Assembly: GCA_016617855.1 (NCBI GenBank)
Contig: JAECUM010003657.1
Span: forward strand, 1-64,000
DNA: 64,000 nucleotides
Source of the DNA: Megalonaias nervosa
Lineage: Eukaryota > Mollusca > Bivalvia > Unionida > Unionidae
Direction: 5' to 3'
In this document: positions 37,701-52,700 of the stretch, one piece after another
Layout: each line of letters starts with the position of its first letter
How positions within the stretch are numbered: the first letter of the stretch is position 1
Notes under the pieces: generated by a model
Databases searched by the model: none
Seen by the model: the letters and a program-made list of their open reading frames with translations, nothing else
Told to the model about the DNA's origin: nothing
Program-made: the position numbers and the translations under genes

Positions 37701-40700
37701 AATAAAAATCAGTACAGTAAAACTAACAAGACATAAGATTACCACTAACCACTGGTATAATTTAATGCACCAGCTGGGGTATTCTGATTTGTTCCTTTAA
37801 AAGACAATCAGTTACCACCAACATCTGGCCTATTTTTGTGCCACATTATGGATATTCTGATTTAGTCTCTTAGAAGATGTAAAATTAAACTAATATCTGG
37901 CTTATTTTATTTCCCAGTTAGGGAATCATTCTGTCATGGTCCTTTAAAGACAAAAAAAAAATTAATGCAAACCTTTGGCATGTTTTTATGTTCCAGTGTG
38001 GGTATTCTGATTTTGTCCTTTATATCCATTCATACTTCAATCTCAGAAAGCTTGTTAGCATGATCATACAAAACTCACTCCAGACAGACAGACAAATGAA
38101 ATTTGGTAGGCAATCATAAGCAGATGACCTGATTAGATTTTCTCTCTGATACAACTTTTTACATTTCTTTTATTTGTATTTGTTAACATTTTTTTATTTT
38201 TCAGAAGTTTAATCTTTCAGTAAACCTTGCTGGCACTATTATTCAAAAATTGCTTTAACCAGGCAGGTGAAATTTGATGGCCTTGTTTCAATTCACATCT
38301 AGATGACCTGAATTGATTTCATGCAAGTGAAATGATTTTGATATCTTTCTCAAAGCTTTTTACTTTCTTTGCACTTTGTCAGAAAAAATATTGCAAGTGT
38401 CATAACTGAAGCCGATTGTAAACAATAATTATATAGCTTACCCCTATTTATACTAGTAGCATCAATGAATCAACATAAATTCTTAACCTATGTTAATACA
38501 GAATAAAATAAAGGTCAAGGTGATCTTTTTGGTTTTAAGGGTTTAGTAGTAACGGAGATGCATCCAATTATTAAGTTTCATAATTGGAACATAAACAGCA
38601 CCCAATGAATGAACTTTTTTTTTACACAAAATTTAAGCAAAGTAGCTGAAGCATGAAATATTGGTCATATAGACATCATTTTGTGGCAAGGATGTAGGAC
38701 TTATCAAGATGCATCCACTTAGCAGTTTCATGATTGCAGGAAGGATTGTATGCATATGATGATCCAATAACTCATGTGGTCATCAGCTAAAATGGTCCAA
38801 AAACTCATGTAGTCATGAGTTATAATGGTCCAAAAACTCACGTGATCATGAGCTATAATGGTCCAACAACTCATGTGGTCATGAGATATAATGGTCAAAA
38901 AACTCATGTGGTCATGAGCTAAATGCAAACCTTAACCATGAACAGTAAAAGATGAAATAAAAGTCATGATTAACCACTTTCACTGTAAAGGTGTGGTAAA
39001 ACAGAAATGCATATCATTATAAATTTCACAATTCCAACAGTACCCAAGAAATGAACTGGAAACAAATTGTAACCCAAGTCAGTGTAGCATAAAGTATGGG
39101 TCATAATAACCTAATAATGAAATGAAAGAGTAGTGCTCATCAAGATGCATTCACAGGCTTCATAATTATAGATTGGACAGTGTGTACATAGCATACCAAA
39201 AACTAATATAGTCATGTGTTAAATGCCAAATTTTAAATGTACGCCAGAAAAATGTTAAATATAGGTCAATGGGTCCTTTTATGGTATGGGTGCAATCCTA
39301 GGATATATGAAGTTCAATGAAATCATCAACAGTAAAAACATCAAATAAAGTCAGTGAAAAGTGAAATATTGGTCACAGGGACCTGATTTTAAGGTAAGGG
39401 TTAATGATTCTTTAGTTTAATGACTCTAGAATGAACACAGCTGGAGAAATAAAATAAACAACAAACCTTAAACATCAATGAAGCATAAAATATATCTCAC
39501 AGTGATTATCTTTAGTGATAAGTGTAGTATTCATCAAGATGAATTCATTCACAAAGTCTCATGATTCCAGGTATAACAGTATTTACACAGTGTGCAAAAT
39601 CCCCGAGGTAGATAAAAAAAACTTAACCAAGAATGTACAACTAAAGTACATGTATGTGCTCCCCAAACCTCCTATCAACCTCCCTAAATGTCCTCCCACA
39701 GGGGTAGGTGCTATAAAACCAAACCCAAACTGTTGCTTATGGCCTAGGACGTATCGATATACTTTAATCTTTGTGGATGCTGACACCAGGGGCGGTGCAA
39801 TAGTTTACCTCCAATTTTTTGAGGCGAGCTAAAACTATTTGACATATGCAGATGAAATAGTTGTCCTTGTTCGATTTTCATGCTAATCTGAATAGTTTTT
39901 TTTATATTTTTAGTAAGCTCTTCTAACTTTAGAGTTTGGACCTTTTTGGAAGACACATTCTTAGAACTGTTGCTGAGAAAATTATTCAACATATGAAAAT
40001 GATATTTGCTTATGTAGATGACTAAGATTTTTATGCAGATAACTAAGGTTTCTTGTGATAATTAAATGACTGCTGCCAGATTCATCAGGTTTTTTTCTTC
40101 AAAACTTTCTAGACATTAACTTTGTTGCATACAGTGGGTGCATGCATATTTAAAAATATTTTTTTTTAACCATTTTTGGGCAAATTGCATACACAGTATA
40201 CATTTTTGTCCAAACCCTACAGGTCCAAAGATCTATCAAAATCCAATAATTTGTTCAACAAATTCAGGAACTTTCACATAAACAGTCAAAAATTTTCAGT
40301 CTTTATATGGTTATAAAAACCACAGTTATTATTTTGCACTGACCTCTCTTTGTAACCGCCTCCTTTCTGTCTTCAGTTCATCTTCTATCTTTTCTGCTTC
40401 TTCAGCATCATATTTGTATCTTTTGACTTGTTGTTCTAATCTATTAACCTGTAATGGGACAAATGTTCTTGTAATACCTGATGTTAATTGGATCCATCAA
40501 TTAACAGGTGTTCTGATGAATGAAGCATCTTGACAGTGAACAGTATTATGATTTCAGCTTATACAAGTGAAACAGGAAATTCAGTCTACAAACTTTAAAC
40601 ATATAGTAATATGCCACCAAATCTGAACACAGCCATTGATGCAATGATACATGACAAGCTTTAACATGGCACCTTAACAATGTCAACATTGATGCTTATA

Positions 40701-43700
40701 ACATTATCATGCTGCATATTTATTACCCATGTAATAGAGAAAGCAAAGTTTTTAATAAATTATGTTTCTCTGATAGTACCTACATTAGGATAACTTCCTC
40801 TGCTACTTCTGAAACCAGTCCTTCCCGAAAGGCAAAAAAATGTCTTTCTGTCTATATGCCAAGTAGACAAAGGGAAGCAACTCTTACAGGTTAACTCCCC
40901 TTTCTACCTGCTGGGTCGTTACTACTAAACTTGGATGTCCTAGTTTATACTGACACAAAACTTTAATGAATGCTTGCAATGCAGGGCTGGGTGGAAGCAC
41001 TTATTATTAATGTAATCAGGTATGTATTATTGGAGAAACATATTTTACTAAAAACTTTCCCATCAAATATATTATATGATCACATTGCATAAGGAGAATG
41101 ATTGCTCTACTAAAAAGATGAACTTATTCTAATGTTAGTTTAGCACATCAAGAGACAATTTGTTTATACATGTGCATGGGAGATCTCTGAGATTCCACAC
41201 TTTATTATCGTCTCACCATCAAGAGCTTCCCAAGAAAATCTTGTGAAAGTGACAAATTCATGTTTTGGTCTAAGGTTGTGCTTTCATGAGGAGTGATCAC
41301 TGTCTGCACAGCTCCCATCAACCCATCAAGATTCAGTTCTCTTCTTAGCAAGGCGATTTAAAGCAAATGGAAGCTAAAGAAGGCAAACTGGGTGTGCCAT
41401 TCAGCTGATTCTGCTATGTCCCAAACTGAAACATGTCCAAGGCCAGGCTCATAGAAGTCACTCATACCTCATGAGTATGTGATCCTGTGAATGTTCTGAG
41501 GACACTGATTTAACAATTCTCTTTAGTCAAGCAGCCAGCACTTATGGGTTTATGTCTTGCATGTCTGCCTTCAGCAGTTGAAATAGTCATTTACAGTTGA
41601 TGCAGATACTGTCCATGCATCACAGGTAATATCATGAACAGGATGCTGCAGCTTTTCTTCTCTCAACAGGCAGATAAGGAGATGGAGTGAATAGTTGTTG
41701 TTGGTTGACTAGTGATGGACACCTGTTCTTCTAAATGAAACCAGATTTGTGTCATTAGAAGGACTCAACTATCTAAATGGAACTGTATGACGGCGGATCT
41801 ACAGACTGAAGCTCACTCACACTGCATTCTGAAGTTAGCACTATCATAAATCACAAGTCATGCATGATTGCTACTTCAATGAGAGGGCAAAATGGTGGCC
41901 CAGACTTAGACAAGTTTGGTGATGTCAAAACGCAAAAGCAATTCCATTTGTAAGTAATGAGTGAGCTTGGTCTGTCTATGTCAAAATTGGACTGCAAGTT
42001 GAAGATAACTTTGTTGTGGCCAAACTCATTTCCTCCATGAACTTTAAACATGGCACAACATCCCTTGATTTTTGCTAGGGGTTAAGTTCTTGTCTTCAAA
42101 GAGAAAGAGCACAAAGTTTGCCATCGGGGAATGAGTGGTGTGGTGTCACTGGTGTGACACCAGTCACTGACCACACATGATTTCCCTTTGTAAGTATTCA
42201 GTGTGGATGATCTCCAGCTGTGCAATCCTTTTGATGACTGGAACTCCAGGCTTCTTTTTCATCTGGACATCCCTGAAAGGTCTAGGAGTTAAAGAGGAGT
42301 TTCTCTGGACATGGATTAAACAGTTGTGACCTCAACAACTTGAGTGGAGTGGAGGTCACTAAGACTGCTCACGTATTCATTGCATTTCTATTGCAGGCCT
42401 CAACAGCCATTGGACTTGATAGCCAGAAATGTTCTGGAGTAGAAGTCATGTGTGTGCCATTTTCATACTATCTACACCACCCTTTAGAAGCAGAAAAGGT
42501 TGTTGTTGTTGTAGGGTTTAATGCCATTTTTCAGCACAAGATAGGCTATACATGGCGGCCAGTATAAATGGTGGAGGAAGAACCCATGGAAACCCCGGAA
42601 AGAACCATTGACCCCTGAGAAGCTACTGGCAAGCTTTCTCACATACCCACATGGGCTGAGCCTGAGACTCGAACCCACACAGACAGAGGTGAGATTGTAG
42701 TGATCCGTAATGGTAAGAGCTTTAGACCACTCAGCCACTCAGAGCCCCCAGGAGAAAAAGTTAATTTTTAAGTAAATTATGTTTCTCTGAGAATACTTAC
42801 CAAATCACATTACATCAGGAATATTAGCCTGCTACCTTGCAAATCCAGCCCTACTAAAAGCCGAACATCGTCTTCTCCTGTCTATTTCAATAGACAAATT
42901 GCAATAATCTTGCCCATTACCTCCCCTTGGCAGCACCAGGTTTCACTAGTTTTTAGCTGAGTGAGATACTAATGAGGATGCTTGCATGGCAGGGTGGTTT
43001 GGGAGGGTTTTTCAGTAACGTGATTGGATAAGTATTTTTGGAGAAACATAATTTACTTTAAAATTTGCTTTCTCTTTTGAATACATTCCCCAATCACATT
43101 ATGTTAAGAGAACAAGTAATAGGAGGAGGGGATGATGAACATCCAACCGCCACCTCAGGTATCCTTGAATGGTAGAACAGCTGGATTTCCAATGTGAATG
43201 ATAACCATCTCTCCTAATTACATAAGCAACACAGCATGGGGTCACTTGACCTGTGACTTTAACATATGGTAAAGAAGATGAATTCTGAAATTTTCTTACC
43301 TACAAAATTTCACTGGTGAATCTAGCGAGGCTAACAGGCTGTGTTGATTGATCTAGTTGGGACGGGTGACCGTCTGTGCTGGAGCCACAGGAAAAACAAG
43401 ATGTAAGGTTTCCTCTGCAATGCTAAATCTTTGATATAAAAACATGCCAGCCAACAGTTTCTATTATATCCTGGATAGAAACATTATGTTTGAATGCAAG
43501 ATTCACAGAGACGGCTTGAAGCTTCTGAGCAGTCTTCATGAGATGACTCTGATCTAGGTGAGACATCAATACCGAGTGTACAAACCACTTCAGCCACAAA
43601 GCAAAGACTTGAGGAGTGATATCCTGTGGCCCATCTCTCACCAAAGGAAGAGGAATTTGCTCTTGCCACGATTTCTTTCAGTGTAATTCCAGCAGTGCTT

Positions 43701-46700
43701 GAGAGTGCAAACAGGATCTTGCATGGCTGATGTTCTTAACCTGAATATGGAAGAGAGCTAGCAAGTGATGACTCTTTGGTGAACAACGGTAACTGATTTT
43801 GGCTATAAAGCCTGGTTGTGTCAAAAGAGCCAGTGAACACTCTGATTTAAAATGAAGACAGCCTGACTAGACAGAAAGGGCATGCAATTTGCTTACCAAT
43901 CATGCAGAAGCTAAAGCTACCCGGAAACATGTCTTGTATGATAGGAACTCTAGGGAAAATTGAGCCATGTTAAAACCCAGGATTGGTTCCAATTGGAAAC
44001 AGAGTGAGGGATTTGGTTGATTGAGACCAAAATATGGGCTAAAAGAGCAGATAGGTCTTTACATGCCCAGAAACATGTCTACCATGATGCCAGAATGTGT
44101 CCAATATCATGGAGTGGTAGCCTTTAAATGCAACTGGGCCAACTGTTTCTCCTCAAAGAGCCAGAGGAAAAAAATAAACTTGGCCAGTCGAGGGATGGAG
44201 ATACTCAGAGGGATGATGTTACTGATATGACATCAGTCCCTGAAAACACACTACTTTCCTTCATAAACTTTCTCAGAGTCAAGGTGTTCTTGCTCTTGAG
44301 ATTCTCTCCACAATCGAAGGTTGAAAGTGTACGTCTCACAAGACTGTCCTGATAAGAGCCAAGCATGGAGAACAAGACAGTCTGGACAGGAATGGAACAC
44401 CTGTGACCATGGCTGCTTGAGAAGATTCAGGTTGGCTGCAATCTTCCCGGGCAGATCTATCACTAGATCAAGTAGATTGGTGGCCCAGGACATGCCCATC
44501 CTGAGAGGGACTATCAGAATCATCTTGTAATTCTGACTCCATAAATTTTACATTTTTTTTTTGTATCAGGACCGCATGAGGGTAGGCAAATGACCAAAAA
44601 CTTCCAAACTAATTGACAGTGCATCCACAGCCTAAGCTTCCAGATCTGGGACTGAAGAGATGAAGGTGGGTAACATGTGAAGCCACCTTGTTACAAAAGG
44701 TCAATTATTGGATGCCCACGAAAGTGCACAAATCTGAGTGAAGACCAATTGATGGAGAGACCATCCCGTGTGAAGGACTTGACCTCTCCTGGATAGAGGG
44801 TCAGCCAAGAAAATGAGTCTGCCAGGAATGTGTCCAATTTGTACGTGAAGTGGAGATTGTTGCACCAACGTAGAAACTGCCAAATCAGAACACATAGGTC
44901 AGGTGATTTGGTGCTTTCCTGTCTGAGGAGATAGGTCACCGCCAGAGTTGTCAGACCTAATCAGGACCGTTTTTGCTGGACAGTCGATCTTTTAAGAAGT
45001 GAAAGGCATTGATGACAGCCTTCATGCTAGGATGTTGATGTGTAGAGACTGTTCCTCAGGCTACCATGTGCTGCTGCCGGTAGTAAAGTCTGCCAACAAA
45101 TGGGCACCCCAACCATGTGCACTGGCGATGGTATATACCATTATTTCTGCTTGATGCTTCTCCAGTGGGATTCCCCCAGTCAGCCAACCTGGGTTGCACC
45201 ACAGCAGGAATCTCGGGTGTGATCATGACTGTTGAGGGGACTTGAGAAGGGGTGCCATTGTGCTTGCACTGTTATTTCTAAGGGGTGCATAAAAGGATGA
45301 CCAAGCAGGATCAAGTCAATGAAAAAACAAAGAGTTGCAAAAACTCTCTCACTGAAATCCAAGTCGCAGACTCAGTGAGTTCAACGATTCTGATTACCCA
45401 AACCTGAGGAAGTCACACCAGATTCCAGTTGGTCACCCAGATGGACAAAACTCTGGAATGGGCAAAGGTCTGACTTTTCCCCATTCACTAGAAAGCCCAG
45501 ATGATCTAAAAGGGTGAGAAGATAATTTCTGCTTTGGGGCAGGATAGAACTTACCATGTGTTTCTGGAAGGTGTTGTCCAGGCATGCTGCTGTACTTGGA
45601 GATGACATTGCTTAGAACAGGGTCAGCACATAGAAAAATAAAGCAATGATAATTAGCAGCCTTTCTGGCTAGATTAAAAATACCCATCAGATATGCAGAG
45701 TCTAATAGGGAGGAAGTTGATACAACATTCCTGACTAACTCTGATGTAATGTCTGTGAATCTTGTCAACATCTAGACAAGGCACATGCAAATAAAATATT
45801 TCTGTACGAGATTTTCTACCAGTGGGGTGGGAAAGTTACAGACAAATGACTCACCATAAAGAGGCTCTAAGAGATTTCTGGTAATTTTTGAAATCTTTAA
45901 CAAATGTGGCCAGATTCTGAATGACAACCTGTCATTGTCTACATCCACCAAGGCACAGACCTTTTAGGCAGAACTGACTGAAGGTGGAGGAGGGCATTCT
46001 AAAGTACATATCCTATAAGGATTCCTATACTGCTGCAGTAGACTAAATTCTGTCTGTTCCATTGTTCAATTGGCATGTTCTGGCATTTCCATTTCATTCC
46101 CTTCATCAACAATATGATTATCTTCCTCCTGTACAGCCTGAATCTAGGGATGCAGTCTTCTAAATGGAAATGATGATGAAGTATCATAAATGTGCATCTT
46201 CATTTTGCCCACTGCCAGTAGTGATCACAGTAATGCAAATGCCAGTCTGACACAGTAATGCTGGTTCACTATGAATTTCATAGGAATGGGTAACTGGATT
46301 GGTTGATCAGTGTACCAAAGATGGCATATCTCTTGCAGTCCAGGTGGCTGGTGCAGAATGGTCGGTATGGCTGGCTGGCTATACAGTCTGTCTGGAAGGT
46401 CTGCATGCCAGTCCAAGATAACAATCTCATACACAGCTCATTTGTCAGCTGGAATGGTGTATCAAAGCCGATATATGCCTTGTTGTCAGCCAGCTGGTGC
46501 AGTATGGTCAGTATGGCCTGCCAGCCATACAATATTGGACAAACTGCAAACCTTCACATCCAGAGTGTTTTCTTAATATTTTCATGCACTGATGGGGTAA
46601 ATGACACTTGACAATACTAACACTTCACTGGACCAGGACAAGTTGACTATAAACCCCATTGCCTTTCAGATAGCCTCAAGGGCATGGTCATATATGTGAG

Positions 46701-49700
46701 CTATCACACCTCACTGGCAGGGTCCTAGGCATATCCCCAGTGGGATTACAATATATATGCCATTTCTACTCATCAACATGTTGATAACAAAGCCTTTATG
46801 TGAACTGACGCTTGATTGGAATTACCTGTCATTTCTACTGCATTCATGAATGCAGTATATTATTGAGCAGCTTCAGTATCTGGAAGGGAGATTGGTGGAG
46901 AAAGCATCTCAACATGACCAACAAGATTAGTCAACTGGCTCTGTTGTCGATCTTCATATGGGTTGGGGAAGGGTGGAGCTAGTTTCTGGACATCATGCTT
47001 GAGACTATTCAACAATTCAACTGCATTCATGGATACAGTATTCTGGCACTGTTTTGCTTGTGGATGGGGTGGAGAGGGCAATGCAACATCCCCCATAAGA
47101 CTAACCAATGACTCGGTCATGAAGTGTATGTTAAAAATCTTGATATGATGTTATGGAGCATTGCATAGTTTTGCAGCCATTAAGCTGCTTTTTCAAAACA
47201 TTGGATCATGTCTTTCCATCCAAGCACACACACATAATAAGCAAATGCAGACCTGCCAATCCTAACAAGACTTTCTCAGTAAGGTAGTCAATTTTTTTCT
47301 TAAAGTTAGACCAGTTTTCAGTTAGGTGAAACATAACAGCATGTACTGCTTGGCAAGCATACGGAATATTTAATTAGGTGACACATACGACTTCTTTTAT
47401 TGCCATATTGATAACAATGTGTGCTGCTTACAAAATAAATGCTCATAATTGTAGATATACTCTGCAGTCATACCTCCATGAGGAAGTAAATTTACCATGT
47501 GTATTATTTATCCACAAAAATTGCTAATAGTGAAAATTTACTCAGCTGCACACACACAAAATAACAACCATACTGACTATATGAAAAAAATACACCAGGT
47601 TTCTATTATAATTTGGTGGTGGAATATAGTCTTAATTTGATGCTGTATTTGCTGCTCTAATTAGCTCAATAGTAGGTGGGGTGGTTGAAGGTACTGCAAG
47701 TGTCATTTGTGTTTGATTTACCAATTACTTCAAATGAACTGTGTTGTTCCACTTTGAGAACTTTCTCTGTGCAGATTAGCATAATGTGCTGCCCCATAGC
47801 CATCTTTAAAGGACTTAAGATATCAAACTACCTATTGTCAGTCAATTAAGTAATATGTGAAATTGTGGTTGTTCATACCTAACCACCTAATCTTTTAACT
47901 GACTCTATTACAATCAACTGTATGAACTGCTCCAAGGATAGATATACATCAGCTTTAAGCAGGACTGTTTACAATTTATACAAAAATACATGTTACAGGC
48001 ATATAGTGAGGTGGTTATTTTTCCTTTTTTTTATTTGGAATATTTCTGAAAATTGTGTCTTTCAAAACATGACTGTTCCAGGGGAGTTGCGAGTAAAAAC
48101 TTCGTGCTTTTAGCATGACACACCATGTTATGGCAGGTATGCTCATAAATGAATGGTTATATCAATTGGGAGTTTCCACTAAAAGAATTTTATGATGTCT
48201 AGCTGGTCCTAAATTAAAATGGTGCTGCCAGTCAGACATCATGTCAGCCATGGTAGCCAATATTTGAAAATTTTGTGATTGCTGTTTGTACAGATGGTAA
48301 AATTGACTCATGGTTTTCATTAAGAGACTTCTTATGCCGTCAGGTTGATCCTGAATGCAAATGGTTTATACCTCCTGATTGCTGAGAAAAACAAATTACA
48401 AATAACATGATAAAATGATATCTATACAAAATTTATATAAAATTTGTGACACTTCAAGAAGGATTTCAAAGCTGTTTTTGGATCAGTTTCATAAAGATGT
48501 AAGTCATTCAATTTATCTCTGAAACGATATGAACTGATAGTCATGTACAATCTCATATATAAGCAGTGTTGGCTAAACACAACATGCTCAAGTTTACTAT
48601 ATTAACATACTAATGTACTTACAGTAGCTTCCAAGGTGGCTATGTCTTGTTCTGCTTTCTGAAGCTTCAATTTGTATTCGTGGATTTGCTTACTAGCTTC
48701 TCCTGTTGGAAAAAAATTTAAAGTAATGAACAATTTTTTACAAAGAAGTTACTAGTCAAGAATGAAAAATATTAAATTATCATACAAAAACTTAAGTCAC
48801 GTTTTCCACGATCTCAACTAAAATAGCCCAAACCTCACTCTGGGCTGGTTTCTCTTATTGACAAACAAGTTGTTATGACTGAAGTAAAAATAACCACTCC
48901 AAATGTCATACGATCTAGTTCCCATTATCCAGCATTCATTCATCTCACAGAAATACTGGGAACCATTTTATTGTTATATTTAGTCTCATTAATGTAATAA
49001 ATTTGATTTCCAACTCAGGTAACTTCTCCACATTCTTGCACTAAAGTTTACTATTGTTACTTGATGTAATTTAAATTAGTTGTCAATTAGGACTCTCCAG
49101 TAATTACAATGTTTTCTAAAATGTAAATAAACTCTTAAAAATGATGCACCAATATAAAAATAGAAATAGCACATAGGTATGGTTCACTGCTTGCAGTAAG
49201 TGACCTCATTTAAATCATGGCATCACAATATGCACAGGAAACTTTAACTCTTGCTGAATGAGGTACACCTCTTGGTTATCAATCACTTGATTTAATTAAT
49301 GCTGTATGAAGCACACCTCACGGTCACCAATCACATGATTTAATTAATGCTGTATGAAGCACACCTCTTGGTCACCAATCCCATGATTTAATTAATGCTG
49401 TATGAAGCACACCTCTTGGTCACCAATCACATGATTTAATTAATGCTGTATGAAGCACACCTCTTGGTCACCAATCACATGATTTAATTAATGCTGTATG
49501 AAGCACACCTCTTGGTCACCAATCATATAATTTAATTAATGCTGTATGAAACACACCTCTTGGTTATCAATCACTTGATTTAATTAATGCTGTAAAAACA
49601 ATGACACAGAAGTCATCAAACTAATGTTCTAAAAATATTTGAAATAAGTGATGAGGTAGTTTGTTGTGACATATGAAACCTTAATTATTGACATGTATAC

Positions 49701-52700
49701 TCAGGTACAGTAATCATGCTAAAATTGTTTTTACTTGACTGACCTATGACTGATGGACCTAACATCATTTTTTTTTTAATTTGAGTACCACAATCATGAA
49801 AATCATATCTTGTTTCTCTGTATATCCGGTGTGTTAATGTCTTAGAATATAGGTGGTATTGTCACCTGACAAAATCACCCCTTCTCAAATTATGAGGTTG
49901 TACATTTAATTGACTTGGGCTGCTGTTATACAACAAAAGCAATAACTGCTTGACAATAAAATACGTTAAAACTAATCTTTCAATTAATTTTGTTTACTTT
50001 TCTATTGCATAGATAACTGAAACAAGTGTGTATAATCCTTCCACCCATTACATACACTGTACTGATATGCTTACAAACAGATAAATTCAATCTCAACGAT
50101 CCATATATACAAATTTACATACTTAAATGAGTATATATTCTTACAAGAACATGCTATTTTTACCTGGTTTAATGCATACAACTCTGGGACATCATCTACA
50201 TTCAAACATCAGAACTGTACATTTTTCCTAACCAAAGATTATTTATGTGTTCAAATTATTTTTTGGATAGGCTTTTGTTCTGTCATTTCTGAAATAAGTT
50301 GTTGTTGTTGTGGGTTTAATGCCATTTTCCAGCACATGATTGACTACATGTTGGCCAGTATAAATGGTTGAGGAAGAACCTGGGAAAACCCCTGGAAGAA
50401 CCACCGACCCACAGAAGCTACTGGCAAGTTTTCAAACATACCTACATTGGCTTAGCCCAAGACTTGAACCCATGCATACAGAAGTAAGATGGCAGTAATT
50501 GGTAAAGGTGAATGCTTTAGACCACCTGGTTCTAAATTCATGAACAGATCATGTAGAAGAACTGCTATACATTGTTTGTTGTGTGCATATGTTTACAAGA
50601 TTACTCAAGAAATGTCAGGGTTATAAATCTTTCCTGAGTGCTCTGTTAAAAGTTTAAACTGTGTATGATCCCTATAAAAACCACAAGAGTTCTGCATAAC
50701 AACAAATTTTACCTGTGAAAGGTATTTTAATGTGGGTTGCACACCTGGAACTCTAAGTATAAACCTTAGACATATAGTAATATTATAACAAAGTTTCGTT
50801 TGAACACTATAAATGATGCGCATGTAGACTACTTTCAACGCTCATGCTACTGACAATGGTGGAAAAGTAACATCTATGACTCCCCTCTCAAGGGCAAGAT
50901 AATACTGGTTCCTCACTCTAACACTGTACAGGACAACTACAAATGTGTACTCCGATACAGGACAGGTTGCCACAGAATGGGATACATTACTAGAAAAAAA
51001 CAGAATTTACCAAATATATTGAAATCCATGACCATACAATTGTTACAATGGGAACCGTCTTATACTGTATTAGCTTACAGTGAGGAATCAACGTACAAGC
51101 TCTAACTGATGAGTGTTCTACATCATACTGTACATACTTTTTACTTCATACAAGTGCAGTGTGGGATCAATGTACAAGCTCTAACTGATGAGTGTTCTAC
51201 ATCATACTGTACATACTTTTTACTTCATATAACTGCAGTGAGGGATCAATGTACAAGCTCTAACTGATGAGTGTTCTACATCACACTGTACATACTTTTT
51301 ACTTCATACAAGTGCAGTGAGGGATCAATGTACAAGCTCTAACTGATGAGAGTTCTACATCACACTGTACATACTTTTTACTTCATACAAGTGCAGTGAG
51401 GGATCAATGTACAAGCTCTAACTGATGAGTGTTCTACATCACACTGTACATACTTTTTACTTCATACAAGTGCAGTGAGGGATCAATGTACAAGCTCTAA
51501 CTGATGAGTGTTCTACATCATACTGTACATACTTTTTACTTCATACAAGTGCAGTGAGGGATCAATGTACAAGCTCTAACTGATGAGTGTTCTACATCAC
51601 ACTGTACATACTTTTTACTTCATACAAGTGAAGTGAGGGATCAATGTACAAGCTCTAACTGATGAGTGTTCTACATCATACTGTACATACTTTTTACTTC
51701 ATACAAGTGCAGTGAGGGACCAACGTACAAGCTCTAACTGATGAGTGTTCTACATCACACTGTACATACTTTTTACTTCATACAAGTGCAGTGAGAGATC
51801 AATGTACAAGCTCTAACTGATGAGTGTTCTACATCATACTGTACATACATTTTACTTCATATAACTGCAGTGAGGAATCAATGTACAAGCTCTAACTGAT
51901 TAGTGCTGGTGTATTATACTGTACATACTTTTTACTTCACATAACTGCAGTGAGGAATCAATGTACAAGCTCTAACTGATGAGTGTTGGTGTATCATACT
52001 GTACATACTTTGTACTTCATATAACTGCATTTCTGGCCCATTCATCTGGGGTACTTTTGGAGATTTGTCTTTTTTTGACCGCTCATCCTCTACATCTTTT
52101 TGCAAGGACTTTATCTGCAATGGAGAGCAAAGGACTTTGATATGACTTGTTGTACATTTTAATCATTGGTCAAAAACATATATTCTGAATATATTTATAA
52201 TTTGTGGGTACTCATTTTCGTGTTGTTTCATAAAATTACCTTTCATGATGGTACTTAAATTTCTCACTGCAACTTTAACTCATTAAGTCCAAATGTCACA
52301 CTTATGCTATATGAGGTAGTACCCTTGTTCTAAGGTATGTGACATGACATTTCATGACAGACTGAAGCAGACAGTATCTAAAATATAGGAAAGGTGCTGC
52401 TTAACAATTATGCAAAGTAATGTGGATTCATTGCCAGTAGTGTAACTGGAGTTTGCTTCCTGATTTTAGACTATTCCTTTTAAGATTTAAAGCAGAATGA
52501 TCCAAGCAGCACACAAACAGATGAACATTTGCAAAATGAAGACTGAATTTGAAATTTTGAGAAAATGGGCCTGGAAGTGAAAATCATGTCTAATTTTTTT
52601 TTAAGTCACATTTTTGAATCAATATGCATATGCATGGGTAAAATAACCAATCAAAATCTTCTTTTACAAAATACAAAATTCTATCTGAATCATACATGCT

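Larger units (their letters stand above)
43076..45780 (-). mobile_element. DIRS-type tyrosine-recombinase retroelement, degenerate (copy A)
   Basis: Minus-strand order: reverse transcriptase tail, RNase H, a linker region, and a tyrosine recombinase, the domain order of DIRS elements (integration by a recombinase rather than a DDE integrase). Frames are broken repeatedly. It sits inside the 8.2-kb LRRFIP intron in the same orientation as the gene. The upstream (gag-like) part is unclear. Confidence 0.78.

Noticed and set aside
51076..52030. CTGATGAG in every unit of the 79-bp array, the core of hammerhead ribozymes found in some animal satellites
   Set aside because: The required GAAA and the third stem do not follow; after the possible GTGT/ACAC stem the sequence is TGTACATAC. 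The motif is therefore chance.
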